Assembly: GCA_030824515.1 (NCBI GenBank)
Contig: JAVBXN010000020.1
Coordinates: forward strand, 124,001 to 188,000
From: Pelobacter sp.
GTDB lineage: Bacteria > Desulfobacterota > Desulfuromonadia > Geobacterales > Pseudopelobacteraceae
Length of the DNA: 64,000 nucleotides
Direction: 5' to 3'
Positions within the stretch are counted from its first letter, which is position 1. The number at the start of each line of letters is the position of its first letter. Positions 36,551 through 45,642 of this stretch are shown here, in pieces. Made by a program: the position numbers and the translations under genes. The notes beneath the pieces are model-generated. The model was not told the origin of the DNA. It saw only the letters and a list, made by a program, of their open reading frames with translations, and searched no databases.

Positions 36551-36626
36551 GGGCGAATAGCTCAGCTGGGAGAGCGCCAGCCTTACAAGCTGGATGTCAC
36601 AGGTTCGATCCCTGTTTCGCCCACCA
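36551..36626 (+). tRNA. tRNA-Val (TAC)
   Basis: This is a 76-nt tRNA with an encoded CCA. The acceptor GGGCGAA pairs with TTCGCCC; the arms CCAGC and GCTGG enclose CTTACAA, giving anticodon TAC. It shares a transcript with tRNA-Asp, 9 bp apart. Confidence 0.96.
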
Positions 36627-36635
36627 ATAAGAAAG

Positions 36636-36667
36636 AGGACTTAGGCTTAGTTGCTTAGGTCCTTTTT
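36636..36667 (+). terminator. Intrinsic terminator after tRNA-Val
   Basis: AGGACTTAGGC pairs with GCTTAGGTCCT (11 bp with two G-T pairs) around TTAGTT, followed by a T-run (63-67). It ends the HU-tRNA-Asp-tRNA-Val transcript. Confidence 0.88.
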
Positions 36668-36849
36668 CTTTGCTTTCACCACCATGGTAACTACTATTTA
36701 CGAAAATACTGCAAGGCATGACTGGGTTATGACGTCGCAGAGTTTACATAAATGCCTTGTTTTCTGTCATTTATTTATTGAGGATAAATGCCGGTTATGT
36801 TATTTTTATAAGCTATTTTGTCACTACACAAGCAACGGGAGATAACCGA

Positions 36850-39543
36850 ATGTTCAGTTCCCTTATAAAGAAGTTTATCGGCAGCAAGAATGAACGTGAA
36901 CTAAAGAAGATGTGGCCGATAGTAGAAAAAATCAACTCACTCGAGCCTTCTGTTTCCCAGCTTTCCGATGATCAGCTTAAAGCCAGGACAACGGAATTCA
37001 AAGAGCGTCACTCTAAAGGTGAATCACTTGACTCACTGCTTCCCGAAGCTTTTGCGGTCTGCCGTGAAGCAGGCAAACGCGTTCTAGGAATGCGCCATTT
37101 CGATGTACAGCTGATCGGCGGTATGGTTCTGCACTCCGGTAAAATTGCCGAAATGAAGACCGGTGAGGGCAAAACGCTGGTTGCCACCCTGCCCGCCTAC
37201 CTCAATGCCATTTCCGGCAAAGGCGTCCATGTCGTTACAGTCAATGATTATCTGGCAAAACGCGATTCGGAGTGGATGGGCAAACTGTACGGATTTCTGG
37301 GACTGTCCGTGGGAATCATCGTCCATGGCATAGAAGATGAGCAGCGCCGCATAAACTATGCGGCCGACATTACCTATGGAACAAATAATGAGTTTGGTTT
37401 CGATTATCTTCGCGACAATATGAAGTTTGATCTGGATGACTATGTTCAGCGTGGGTTCAATTATGCCATCGTGGACGAGGTTGACTCGATCCTGATCGAC
37501 GAAGCCAGAACGCCACTGATTATTTCGGGGCCAACCGAAGATTCGACGGACAAATATTATGTAATAAACAGCATCATTCCCAAGCTTGAAAAAGGTGAAG
37601 TAATCGAAGTCGAGGCTAATACCCTTTCGGGCAAGCGTAAACAGTACACCGGAGACTTCACGATCGACGAAAAGGCCAAGAGCGCGTCCCTGACCGAACA
37701 GGGTGTACTAAAGGTGGAAAAGCTGCTCAAGATTGACAACCTGTACGACCCGCGCAACATCGAGATTCTTCATCACGTGAACCAGGCGCTGCGTGCCCAT
37801 GTGATGTACAAGGTCGATGTGGATTACGTGGTAAAAGACGGCGAAGTCATGATTGTAGACGAGTTCACCGGCCGCCTGATGCCTGGTCGCCGCTGGTCGG
37901 ACGGCCTGCATCAGGCGATAGAAGCCAAGGAAGGGGTCAAGATCGAGAATGAAAACCAGACCCTGGCGACGATTACCTTCCAGAACTATTTCCGCATGTA
38001 CAGCAAACTGTCGGGAATGACCGGAACGGCAGATACCGAAGCAGAAGAGTTTCACAAGATCTACAAGCTTGACGTCACGGTTATTCCAACCAATCGCCCT
38101 CTCCTTCGGCCGGATTTTCCCGATGTAATCTACAAGACCGAACTGGAGAAGTTTAAAGCCGTGATCGAGGATATCAAGGAGCATTATGCCGCCGGTCAAC
38201 CTTGCCTGGTCGGTACAATTTCCATCGAAAAATCGGAGGTGCTGTCCGAGCTTCTGAAAAAGCAGGGAATACCGCACAATGTTCTTAACGCCAAACAGCA
38301 CGAGCGCGAGGCTGAAATTGTTTCACAGGCCGGTCGCAAGGGCGCGATCATGATTGCCACCAACATGGCCGGCCGCGGCACCGACATCGTCCTGGGGGGC
38401 AATCACGAGGCCATGGCCAAACAATGGCTTAGAGCCAATCCTGAGTCAAGCGAGGAGCAGTACCAGGCGATCTTACTGCAGTACAAAACACAATGCGCCG
38501 CCGAACATGACGAGGTCACCAAACTCGGTGGACTGCATATACTCGGAACCGAACGCCATGAATCCCGCCGCATTGACAACCAGTTACGAGGCCGTTCAGG
38601 CCGCCAGGGTGATCCGGGTTCATCAAAGTTCTATCTGTCACTGGAAGATGACCTGCTTCGCATTTTCGGGTCCGAACGTGTGGCCAAGATCATGGACCTG
38701 CTGAAAATTGAGGAAGGCGAAGCAATCACACATGGCATGATCACCAAGTCGATTGAGAATGCTCAAAAGAAAGTTGAAGCGCATAACTTTGACATACGTA
38801 AACACCTGATCGAATATGATGATGTAATGAACAAACAGCGTGAGGTTATTTACACACAGCGCCGCGAAATCCTTGCCGGCCTGGCCATCAGAGATAGTTT
38901 TCTTGAGATGCTGCAGGAAACCATCGATGATATCGCTGCAACCTATGCCATTGAAAAAACACCTGCGCACGAATGGGACTGGCAGGGAATCAGCGATGTG
39001 GTTTTCAGGTGCTTCAATTTGCACCTGGACCTTCCGAGAGAATTGCTGAGCCGACTGACCCCTACAAATTTCCGCGACACCCTGAAGGAACAGGCCCAGT
39101 CCATATTTGAGGCAAAAATCCAGGAAATGGGTGATGAACTGATAGACCACCTGATCAAGGTCATGATGCTTCAGGCTATAGATACCCACTGGAAAGATCA
39201 CCTTTTGAATATCGACCATCTCAAGGAAGGCATCGGCCTGCGCGGTTACGGCCAGAAAGATCCCAAGCAGGAGTACAAGAAAGAAGCCTATAACCTCTTC
39301 ATGGAACTGATGATCCGCATCCGGGAAGAAGTTGTCGAACGTGTCTACTGGGTTCAACTCCAACACGGCGGAGAGGAAATCGAGGAGATGGAAGAAGAGC
39401 AGCGCAGCAAAAAGCTGGTATTCAACCTGGCCGGAGACGAGGATCGTGTCCAGGAACCGGCCAAAAGCCAGAAAACCGCCGGCCGCAACGATGCCTGCCC
39501 TTGCGGCAGCGGAAAAAAATACAAGAAATGCTGTGGCAAGTAA
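36850..39543 (+). CDS. secA: Protein translocase ATPase subunit SecA
   Basis: This encodes 897 residues. SecA drives pre-proteins through the SecYEG channel. The start chosen is the ATG at 36850 ([18 protein letters not shown]) with GGGAG before it; the upstream frame to 36757 encodes an unrelated hydrophobic stretch. Walker A is [32 protein letters not shown] is the DEAD-like box; the pre-protein cross-linking domain and the [12 protein letters not shown] helicase motif follow. The C-terminal zinc tail [15 protein letters not shown], which binds SecB and lipids, is complete. argJ starts 20 bp later on the same strand. Confidence 0.96.
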   Translation: MFSSLIKKFIGSKNERELKKMWPIVEKINSLEPSVSQLSDDQLKARTTEFKERHSKGESLDSLLPEAFAVCREAGKRVLGMRHFDVQLIGGMVLHSGKIAEMKTGEGKTLVATLPAYLNAISGKGVHVVTVNDYLAKRDSEWMGKLYGFLGLSVGIIVHGIEDEQRRINYAADITYGTNNEFGFDYLRDNMKFDLDDYVQRGFNYAIVDEVDSILIDEARTPLIISGPTEDSTDKYYVINSIIPKLEKGEVIEVEANTLSGKRKQYTGDFTIDEKAKSASLTEQGVLKVEKLLKIDNLYDPRNIEILHHVNQALRAHVMYKVDVDYVVKDGEVMIVDEFTGRLMPGRRWSDGLHQAIEAKEGVKIENENQTLATITFQNYFRMYSKLSGMTGTADTEAEEFHKIYKLDVTVIPTNRPLLRPDFPDVIYKTELEKFKAVIEDIKEHYAAGQPCLVGTISIEKSEVLSELLKKQGIPHNVLNAKQHEREAEIVSQAGRKGAIMIATNMAGRGTDIVLGGNHEAMAKQWLRANPESSEEQYQAILLQYKTQCAAEHDEVTKLGGLHILGTERHESRRIDNQLRGRSGRQGDPGSSKFYLSLEDDLLRIFGSERVAKIMDLLKIEEGEAITHGMITKSIENAQKKVEAHNFDIRKHLIEYDDVMNKQREVIYTQRREILAGLAIRDSFLEMLQETIDDIAATYAIEKTPAHEWDWQGISDVVFRCFNLHLDLPRELLSRLTPTNFRDTLKEQAQSIFEAKIQEMGDELIDHLIKVMMLQAIDTHWKDHLLNIDHLKEGIGLRGYGQKDPKQEYKKEAYNLFMELMIRIREEVVERVYWVQLQHGGEEIEEMEEEQRSKKLVFNLAGDEDRVQEPAKSQKTAGRNDACPCGSGKKYKKCCGK

Positions 39544-39562
39544 CAAACTGTCTGGAGGTTAT

Positions 39563-40744
39563 ATGGATATAAAAGGCTTTCAATTTGCTGCAGTTGAGGC
39601 TGCCATTAAAAAACCGGGGCGCAAGGATCTTGCGTTGATATATTCCGAAACTCCAGCCGTTGCCTGTGCGGTATTCACCACCAACAAAGTCAAGGCCGCC
39701 CCGGTGTTGCTGTCAGAAGAACGCATACAAAACGGCAAAGCGCAAGCCCTGATGGTTAACAGCGGCAATGCTAATGCATGCACCGGTGAAAACGGCTTGC
39801 TGGTTGCCGGGAGAACGACACATCTGGTGGCCGCTGAACTTGGTATTTCCGATGAAGACGTTCAGGTTTGCTCCACCGGCGTCATCGGTGTACAGATGCC
39901 GCTGGACCGGATTTGCGCTGCCATTCCTGCACTGGTTGCGGGACTTTCTTCCGGAACGCTGGACGATATCGCGCAGGCAATAATGACTACCGATACATTC
40001 CCTAAAATGGAGGCGCGCAGTGGGGAAATAAACGGCATCTGCTATACTGTCGCCGGCATCGCCAAGGGTGCGGGAATGATCATGCCGAACATGGCCACCA
40101 TGCTTTCATTCATCATCACCGATGCCAATGTCGAGGTAAACTTTTTGAATGAGTCTTTCCGCAAGGCGGTCGACGCATCATTCAATTCGATTACCGTGGA
40201 CGGTGACATGTCCACCAATGACACCTGCCTGATGATGGCCAATGGCGCAGCCTCCAATCCTGTTATTTCAAATGCAACTCCGGAGGGAGATGCATTTGCA
40301 GCTATAATTAACGATGTGCTGCTGTCCCTGGCCAAGCAGATTGTTCGCGACGGAGAAGGAGCCACCAAGTTTGTTGAGATTCGCGTGACTGGAGCAGCCA
40401 GCGATGCAGACGCCAAACTGGCCGCGATGGCCATCGCCAACTCCAGCCTCGTCAAGACCGCATTTTTCGGTCAGGATGCCAACTGGGGTCGCATCTTCGC
40501 CGCAGTCGGATATTCCGGCGCCATGGTAGACCAGTCACTGCTTTCGCTCTGTTTTGATGATGTGGTCATGGCCGGTCACGGCGTGTTTGCCGGCGGAGAC
40601 GCTGAGGCCAAGGGCAGCGAGATCCTGAAAAAACAGGACTTCACCGTCACGGTCGATCTTGGGTTGGGAGATGGTTCGGCCAAAGTTTACACCTCGGATC
40701 TGTCCCATGAATATGTCAGCATCAACGCTGATTACCGGACATAG
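39563..40744 (+). CDS. argJ: Bifunctional glutamate N-acetyltransferase / amino-acid N-acetyltransferase
   Basis: This encodes 393 residues. ArgJ moves the acetyl group from N-acetylornithine to glutamate and can start the arginine pathway. The start is the ATG at 39563 with GGAGG upstream; the longer open frame begins inside secA. The self-cleavage site lies in KGAGMIMPNMATMLSFI, where the Thr becomes the N-terminal nucleophile of the beta chain. TTNKVKAAP, DGDMSTNDTCLMMANG and the C-terminal GRIFAAVGYSGA are present. A strong terminator follows at 40774-40797. secA lies just upstream. Confidence 0.94.
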   Translation: MDIKGFQFAAVEAAIKKPGRKDLALIYSETPAVACAVFTTNKVKAAPVLLSEERIQNGKAQALMVNSGNANACTGENGLLVAGRTTHLVAAELGISDEDVQVCSTGVIGVQMPLDRICAAIPALVAGLSSGTLDDIAQAIMTTDTFPKMEARSGEINGICYTVAGIAKGAGMIMPNMATMLSFIITDANVEVNFLNESFRKAVDASFNSITVDGDMSTNDTCLMMANGAASNPVISNATPEGDAFAAIINDVLLSLAKQIVRDGEGATKFVEIRVTGAASDADAKLAAMAIANSSLVKTAFFGQDANWGRIFAAVGYSGAMVDQSLLSLCFDDVVMAGHGVFAGGDAEAKGSEILKKQDFTVTVDLGLGDGSAKVYTSDLSHEYVSINADYRT

Positions 40745-40773
40745 TATGTCTTATCAATAAAACACCCCCTGCA

Positions 40774-40797
40774 GCCCCCACACCTGGGGGCTTTTTT
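40774..40797 (+). terminator. Intrinsic terminator after argJ
   Basis: GCCCCC and GGGGGC form a 6-bp GC stem around ACACCT, followed by six T. Confidence 0.92.
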
Positions 40798-40817
40798 ATC
40801 ACTAACGGGTTATTTCT

Positions 40818-41990
40818 GTGCGCCTGATACAATTGTTCCTGATGGTTTCACTAATTCTGCATTCGACTCCTCTGATTGCTTCGGATGATCTGCTGAATGC
40901 CGGCCGGGCATCGTCAATCGACTTACTGCTGGATAATGCGATCAGGCGCGGCCTGATCGCCGGTGGAGTAGTAGTCGTAGGTAACCACAACGGCCTTTTA
41001 TACGGTAGTACGCGAGGCAACCTCTTCCAGGCTCCCGGTTCGCCTGCTCTTACAGAGAGAACCTTGTTTGACGTAGCGTCATTGACCAAAGTCATCGCAA
41101 CTGCACCGGCAGTTATGAAACTGCTGGAAAACGGCCGGGTCAACCTGCTTGACCCCATCACCCGCTGGTTTCCGGAACTTGAAGGCTCGGGCAGGGAAGA
41201 AATCACGCTCCTCAATCTGCTGACGCACACTTCCGGGATTGATGACATGGAAATTTCCGCGGATGATTCACTCAAGAAGGCACTGATAAAGACTGCGTCA
41301 CAAAACAGCCCGCCACCAGGCGATCGTTTTCGCTATGCCGATATCAACTTCATCCTTCTGGGTGAAATGGTTCAGAGAATTTCCGGTATGTCTCTGGACA
41401 GGTTCTGCAGAGAGCATGTTTTTGCCCCGATCGGCATGGCTGATACCCAGTTCCTGCCGCAAGCGGATACAGCTGCCCTGATTGCGCCCACTGCCGGCTC
41501 CAACAAGGCTCTTTCGGCGGGGATTGTTCAGGATATGAACGCCAGGAGACTTGGTGGAGTTGCAGGACACGCGGGACTTTTCAGTAATGCCTCGGACTTG
41601 ACCAGATTCGCCTCCATGATTCTTGGCCAAGGAAGCTATAAAGACTTGAAACTGTTCAACGAACGTACGATAGCGCAGATGACGGCTCCCTATTTCTACA
41701 GCAAGGGACGCATAGTAAGGGGATTGGGTTGGGACATCAAGTCGCCTTTTTCCGCCCCCAAGGGCGATCTTTTCTCGGCGATGTCATTTGGCCACACCGG
41801 ATACAGCGGTTCTTCATTGTGGCTGGATCCGGAGCAGGATCTGTTTGTGCTCATGCTTACAATTCGTCTTGACTATCAGGATGTTCGGCAGTTCAGCCGA
41901 TTGAGAAGCGACATATCCACTCTGGCCGTTTCGATCTTTTCACACCCACGCATGGCAGACGAAATTTCAAACAACGTGCAAGCGCCCTAA
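40818..41990 (+). CDS. Serine hydrolase of the beta-lactamase/DD-peptidase family
   Basis: This encodes 390 residues. The first 22 residues (MRLIQLFLMVSLILHSTPLIAS) form a signal peptide, so it acts in the periplasm. The nucleophile motif is S-x-x-K in ASLTKVIAT (Ser88-Lys91). The second motif is YADINF (Y-x-D instead of the Y-x-N of many class C enzymes), and the third region is FGHTGYSGSSLWLD. The fold is penicillin-binding-like; the substrate (peptidoglycan, an ester or a beta-lactam) cannot be decided. The start is a GTG at 40818. It is followed by its own spacer and a response regulator gene. Confidence 0.85.
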   Translation: MRLIQLFLMVSLILHSTPLIASDDLLNAGRASSIDLLLDNAIRRGLIAGGVVVVGNHNGLLYGSTRGNLFQAPGSPALTERTLFDVASLTKVIATAPAVMKLLENGRVNLLDPITRWFPELEGSGREEITLLNLLTHTSGIDDMEISADDSLKKALIKTASQNSPPPGDRFRYADINFILLGEMVQRISGMSLDRFCREHVFAPIGMADTQFLPQADTAALIAPTAGSNKALSAGIVQDMNARRLGGVAGHAGLFSNASDLTRFASMILGQGSYKDLKLFNERTIAQMTAPYFYSKGRIVRGLGWDIKSPFSAPKGDLFSAMSFGHTGYSGSSLWLDPEQDLFVLMLTIRLDYQDVRQFSRLRSDISTLAVSIFSHPRMADEISNNVQAP

Positions 41991-42002
41991 AACTCTAATA
42001 AC

Positions 42003-42031
42003 TTGACACGTTACAACTCCTGTGCTAGTTA
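42003..42031 (+). promoter_or_regulatory. Sigma-70 promoter of the response regulator gene
   Basis: TTGACA (42003-42008), a 17-bp gap and TAGTTA (42026-42031) lie 48 bp before the ATG. Confidence 0.55.
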
Positions 42032-42079
42032 ATTTCAGCATACAAATTCTTCCGCATCCACTCAACAAGGGAGAGATCG

Positions 42080-43336
42080 ATGAGCATCAAACTGCTGGTC
42101 GCCGATGACAGTATCACTATCCAGAAGGTAATCGGCATCATTTTCGGGGGAGACGATTACTCCCTGACGGTCGTCGATAATGGCAAGGCAGCAATTGAGA
42201 AGGCAAGGGAAGTCTGCCCCGATGTGCTGCTTATCGATGCCCTCATGCCAGGCATGACCGGCTATGAAGTTTCCGAGGCCGTACGTGCGACGCCGGCATT
42301 GGCCAACAAACCGATCCTGATCCTTACCGGTTCGTTCGAGCCGTTTGATGAAGATAAAGCCAAGAAATGCGGTGCGGACGATTTCCTTGCCAAACCATTC
42401 GAATCACAACAGATTATCAGCAAGGTCAAAGAGCTTGCTGAACTTGGTCTGGCACGCGAAAATGCTGCGCTGGCCGCGAAAGCGCAATCAATCCCCCAGA
42501 TGGAACCAGAGCCACCGGCGCCTGTTTTTGCTCCAGCCCCAGAACCTTTTGCAGAACCTGCGATTACCCAAGAGAATGAAACCCCTCCCGTTTCAACCCC
42601 ATCGGATATTTGGGGGGCATTCACTACTGAAGTTGAACCGATTTCCAAACCTCAGACCGCATCTCTTCCGGTTTTTGAAGCTACTCCGATAGCAGCGCCA
42701 TTCGAGTTCGAGGCAGAACCGGATGTTTTTGCAATCGTCAAGGAAGAATCGGATGCACAACTTGTTCAGCCTGCTGTAACATCGGGATCATCTGAACAAA
42801 ATACCGGTTCGCAGTGGATTCCTGTCGAAGAACACACCTTTGAGTTTGAAGAAGAAACTGTTTCCGAGCTTCCTCCCGCGGCATTTACCGAACAGGCGGT
42901 GCCAGTCGTGGAACCGGCGTTCGGAGACATCTCGTTTGAAGATGAGGAACCTGTCCAGCCTGTCAATGTTGCTCCACCGGTTTTCACACCTGCTGTCGAA
43001 CCGGTCGCTCCGGCATTCATAGCCGCCGAGCAGACTTTTGCTGCTTTTGATGATGAGCCCTCTTCCGTATTTGTAGCTCCAACTGAACAGGTCGCGGAAC
43101 AGCCTCCCCAGATCATTACGGCACCAGCACCGGAGTATTCAACGCCCGAAACGCCATCTGCGATTGAGACTCCGGCATTTGTCGCCGCCCCGGCTGCATT
43201 GACCGAAGAGCAGCTAAGATCCGCCATATCATCAGCTTCAAAAGAAGTTATTGAACGGATCGTATGGGAAGTGGTTCCGGACCTGGCCGAATCGCTCATA
43301 AAAGAGGCCATCCGCAAGATTCGGGAAGGCCTGTAG
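42080..43336 (+). CDS. Response regulator with receiver domain and long Pro/Glu-rich linker
   Basis: This encodes 418 residues. The receiver (1-125) is complete: DDS near the start, the phosphorylated Asp53 in LLIDALMPGMTGYEV, a Thr in LILTGSF and the Lys in FLAKPFESQ. From about 135 to 375 the chain is a low-complexity linker of Pro, Glu, Ala and Val with repeated PAP/PEP units. A helix of about 40 residues (SKEVIERIVWEVVPDLAESLIKEAIRKI) ends the protein and may bind a partner. There is no DNA-binding or enzymatic domain, so it probably works by protein contact. The cognate kinase is not adjacent. Confidence 0.85.
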   Translation: MSIKLLVADDSITIQKVIGIIFGGDDYSLTVVDNGKAAIEKAREVCPDVLLIDALMPGMTGYEVSEAVRATPALANKPILILTGSFEPFDEDKAKKCGADDFLAKPFESQQIISKVKELAELGLARENAALAAKAQSIPQMEPEPPAPVFAPAPEPFAEPAITQENETPPVSTPSDIWGAFTTEVEPISKPQTASLPVFEATPIAAPFEFEAEPDVFAIVKEESDAQLVQPAVTSGSSEQNTGSQWIPVEEHTFEFEEETVSELPPAAFTEQAVPVVEPAFGDISFEDEEPVQPVNVAPPVFTPAVEPVAPAFIAAEQTFAAFDDEPSSVFVAPTEQVAEQPPQIITAPAPEYSTPETPSAIETPAFVAAPAALTEEQLRSAISSASKEVIERIVWEVVPDLAESLIKEAIRKIREGL

Positions 43337-43365
43337 AAATAAGTCCATACCAAAAAACATTGCAG

Positions 43366-43395
43366 ATGGGGATGCTTACACATCCCCATTTTTTT
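43366..43395 (+). terminator. Intrinsic terminator after the response regulator gene
   Basis: ATGGGGATG pairs with CATCCCCAT (9 bp, 6-nt loop) and is followed by seven T. Confidence 0.92.
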
Positions 43396-43425
43396 ACCCG
43401 AATCACTGGATTGTGAGGAATTATT

Positions 43426-44481
43426 ATGATTAAGAACGCGATTGCAAGGATTGTCGAGCGAGAGGATCTTTCTGAAGGTGAGATGATCGAGGTCATGAAC
43501 CAGATCATGTCCGGCGAATGTACCGCGGCCCAGATCGGAGCATTCATAACCGCATTGCGCATGAAGGGCGAAACAATTGAGGAGATCACCGGAGCCGCAC
43601 GGGTCATGCGTGAACGGGCTACGCCGATCAGGGTCGGTCGTGGTGTTCTGGATATGGACCGCGACGACATCAACATCGACCGGGAAACCATCCTGGATGT
43701 TGTCGGTACCGGCGGTGACGGCACCAATACTTTCAATATTTCCACCACGGTTTCTTTTGTAGTTTCGGCTTGTGGCGTCAAGGTGGCCAAGCATGGCAAC
43801 CGTTCGGTCTCTTCGGCCTGCGGCAGCGCCGACGTTCTGGAAAAATTGGGTATCAATCTGGACGTTACTCCGGAAACGGTAGAAAACTGCATCGCCGAGA
43901 TCGGAATCGGTTTCCTGTTCGCCCCTGCCCTGCATGGTGCGATGAAACACGCCATCGGACCCCGTCGCGAGATCGGCATCCGCACCATCTTCAACATCCT
44001 GGGACCGCTGACCAATCCGGCCGGAGCCGATTGCCAGGTCATGGGCGTCTACCGGGCAGACCTGGTCGAAAAACTAGCGGGTGTTCTTCATAAACTGGGT
44101 TGCAAACATGGCTTCGTGGTGCATGGTTGCGACGGCATGGATGAGATGACGCTGACCGGCGAGACTCTTTTGGCCGAGGTTACCCCCGCCGGAGTCAAGC
44201 TGTTCTCGGTTACCCCGGAGCAGCTGGGACTGTCCCGCTGCCCGATGTCCGCTCTCAAGGGTGGCGATGCAGTTGCCAATGCCGGGATAGTCAAATCCAT
44301 TCTTCAGGGAGAGACCGGGCCGCGCAGGGAGATCGTGCTGTTGAACGCCGCCTATGCATTGTTGGCTGCCGGTAAGGCCCTGACACCCGAAGAAGGAATG
44401 GCCCTGGCGATCGATGCGATTGACTCGGGTCGTGCCCTACAGCAGGTGCAGAAACTCGCCGATCTGACGAATCAGGTGTGA
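43426..44481 (+). CDS. trpD: Anthranilate phosphoribosyltransferase
   Basis: This encodes 351 residues, the family length. TrpD joins anthranilate and PRPP in tryptophan synthesis. The PRPP/metal motif [15 protein letters not shown] and the anthranilate site [18 protein letters not shown] are present. DEMTLTG, which binds the second metal, lies near residue 237. trpC follows 74 bp downstream; no trpE, trpF, trpB or trpA is in the window, so the pathway genes are split here. Confidence 0.95.
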   Translation: MIKNAIARIVEREDLSEGEMIEVMNQIMSGECTAAQIGAFITALRMKGETIEEITGAARVMRERATPIRVGRGVLDMDRDDINIDRETILDVVGTGGDGTNTFNISTTVSFVVSACGVKVAKHGNRSVSSACGSADVLEKLGINLDVTPETVENCIAEIGIGFLFAPALHGAMKHAIGPRREIGIRTIFNILGPLTNPAGADCQVMGVYRADLVEKLAGVLHKLGCKHGFVVHGCDGMDEMTLTGETLLAEVTPAGVKLFSVTPEQLGLSRCPMSALKGGDAVANAGIVKSILQGETGPRREIVLLNAAYALLAAGKALTPEEGMALAIDAIDSGRALQQVQKLADLTNQV

Positions 44482-44555
44482 TTTCCCGATGCAGACCGGT
44501 GTAACAAAGATAGCCGTGCGGAATATTTTAATTAATAAATGACGAAAGAGTGGAC

Positions 44556-45362
44556 ATGACAGCCGATACACCCGACATATTGAAAACGATTGTTGCCCAC
44601 AAGAGGGAGGAAATTGCAGCCGCCAAAGCTGGCGCACCGATCAGCGAACTCAAGCAGCGCATCGGTGATCTGGAAGACGTGCCGCGCGGCTTTGAACGGC
44701 ACCTGCGTGAAGCTGTTGCATCGAACTGGACCGCGATCATTGCAGAGGTAAAAAAGGGCTCTCCCAGCAAAGGGGTGATTCGCCCCGACTTCGATCCGCT
44801 GGAAATTGCCGAGATCTACCAGGACAACGGCGCCACCTGCCTTTCGGTGCTGACGGACGAACAATTCTTTCTAGGGCATCTGCGCTTCCTGGCACTGATC
44901 CGTGAGACGGTCTCCCTGCCGCTGCTGCGCAAGGACTTCATCATCGACCAGTATCAGATCTACGAAGCACGCGCAGCGGGAGCCGATGCGATTCTGTTGA
45001 TAGCCTCGCTACTGGAGCTCAACCAATTGCTGGAGTTTAAAGCTATCGCAAAGGAGCTGCATCTGGACGTTCTTCTGGAGGTACATGACGAGACCGAGAT
45101 GGAGATGGCGCTTGAGACTGACTGCAAATTGATTGGCGTCAACAACCGCAATCTGCGCACTTTTGAAACCGATCTTAATACGACCGGGCGACTGGCCCGC
45201 ATGATGCCCGCAGATCGCCTGCTGGTGGCCGAGAGCGGTATAAACAGCCGGGCTGACATAGTCCGGCTTCAGCACGATGGAGCCGGAGCCTTTTTAATCG
45301 GCGAGGCGATGATGCGCGAGGACGACATCGGTGCAAAGCTGCAGCAATTCCTGAACGACTGA
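44556..45362 (+). CDS. trpC: Indole-3-glycerol phosphate synthase
   Basis: This encodes 268 residues from the ATG at 44556 (GTG at 44550 is an alternative). TrpC closes the indole ring from carboxyphenylamino-deoxyribulose phosphate. The TIM-barrel motifs IIAEVKKGSPSKGVI (with catalytic Lys), LLRKDFIID, GADAILLIASLL, EVHDETEMEMAL, IGVNNRNLRTFE and AESGINSRADI are intact. It follows trpD on the same strand and precedes a small membrane-protein gene by 26 bp. Confidence 0.95.
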   Translation: MTADTPDILKTIVAHKREEIAAAKAGAPISELKQRIGDLEDVPRGFERHLREAVASNWTAIIAEVKKGSPSKGVIRPDFDPLEIAEIYQDNGATCLSVLTDEQFFLGHLRFLALIRETVSLPLLRKDFIIDQYQIYEARAAGADAILLIASLLELNQLLEFKAIAKELHLDVLLEVHDETEMEMALETDCKLIGVNNRNLRTFETDLNTTGRLARMMPADRLLVAESGINSRADIVRLQHDGAGAFLIGEAMMREDDIGAKLQQFLND

Positions 45363-45388
45363 TAAACATTCAAGAGGCTAAAAAACAT

Positions 45389-45619
45389 ATGGCTGGAAAA
45401 CAGGGTATCGGCTTGGCGATTATCGCCTTCGGAGTATACATATTCGGTGGTATTGCAACATTTGGCGGCCTGGCATTGATTTTTCTGATGAAGAACAAGG
45501 ATCTGTTCGGATGGGGCGAAGGAAGGTCAATCGGCTACCTGTCCCTCTGCGTGGGACTCTGCCTGTCAATCCTGGGTGTCCTTTTGATGCGGGTATTCAG
45601 AAACCGCGGCCTCTCCTGA
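45389..45619 (+). CDS. Small two-helix membrane protein
   Basis: This encodes 76 residues with AGAGG before the ATG. Two hydrophobic segments (GIGLAIIAFGVYIFGGIATFG...ALIFLM and SIGYLSLCVGLCLSILGVLLM) indicate two membrane helices with a short charged loop KNKDLFGWGEGR. I do not recognise a family. It lies 26 bp after trpC on the same strand and may be co-transcribed, but its role is unknown. Confidence 0.7.
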   Translation: MAGKQGIGLAIIAFGVYIFGGIATFGGLALIFLMKNKDLFGWGEGRSIGYLSLCVGLCLSILGVLLMRVFRNRGLS

Positions 45620-45642
45620 GACCGCGGCATAGTTCAACTCCC

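Noticed and set aside
36757-36849. Longer SecA N-terminus from 36757
   Set aside because: The extra 31 residues are hydrophobic and unlike any SecA start, and a good ribosome site precedes 36850.
42766-43950. Minus-strand open frame of 394 residues across the response regulator and trpD
   Set aside because: It runs across two real plus-strand genes and their terminator, which excludes it.
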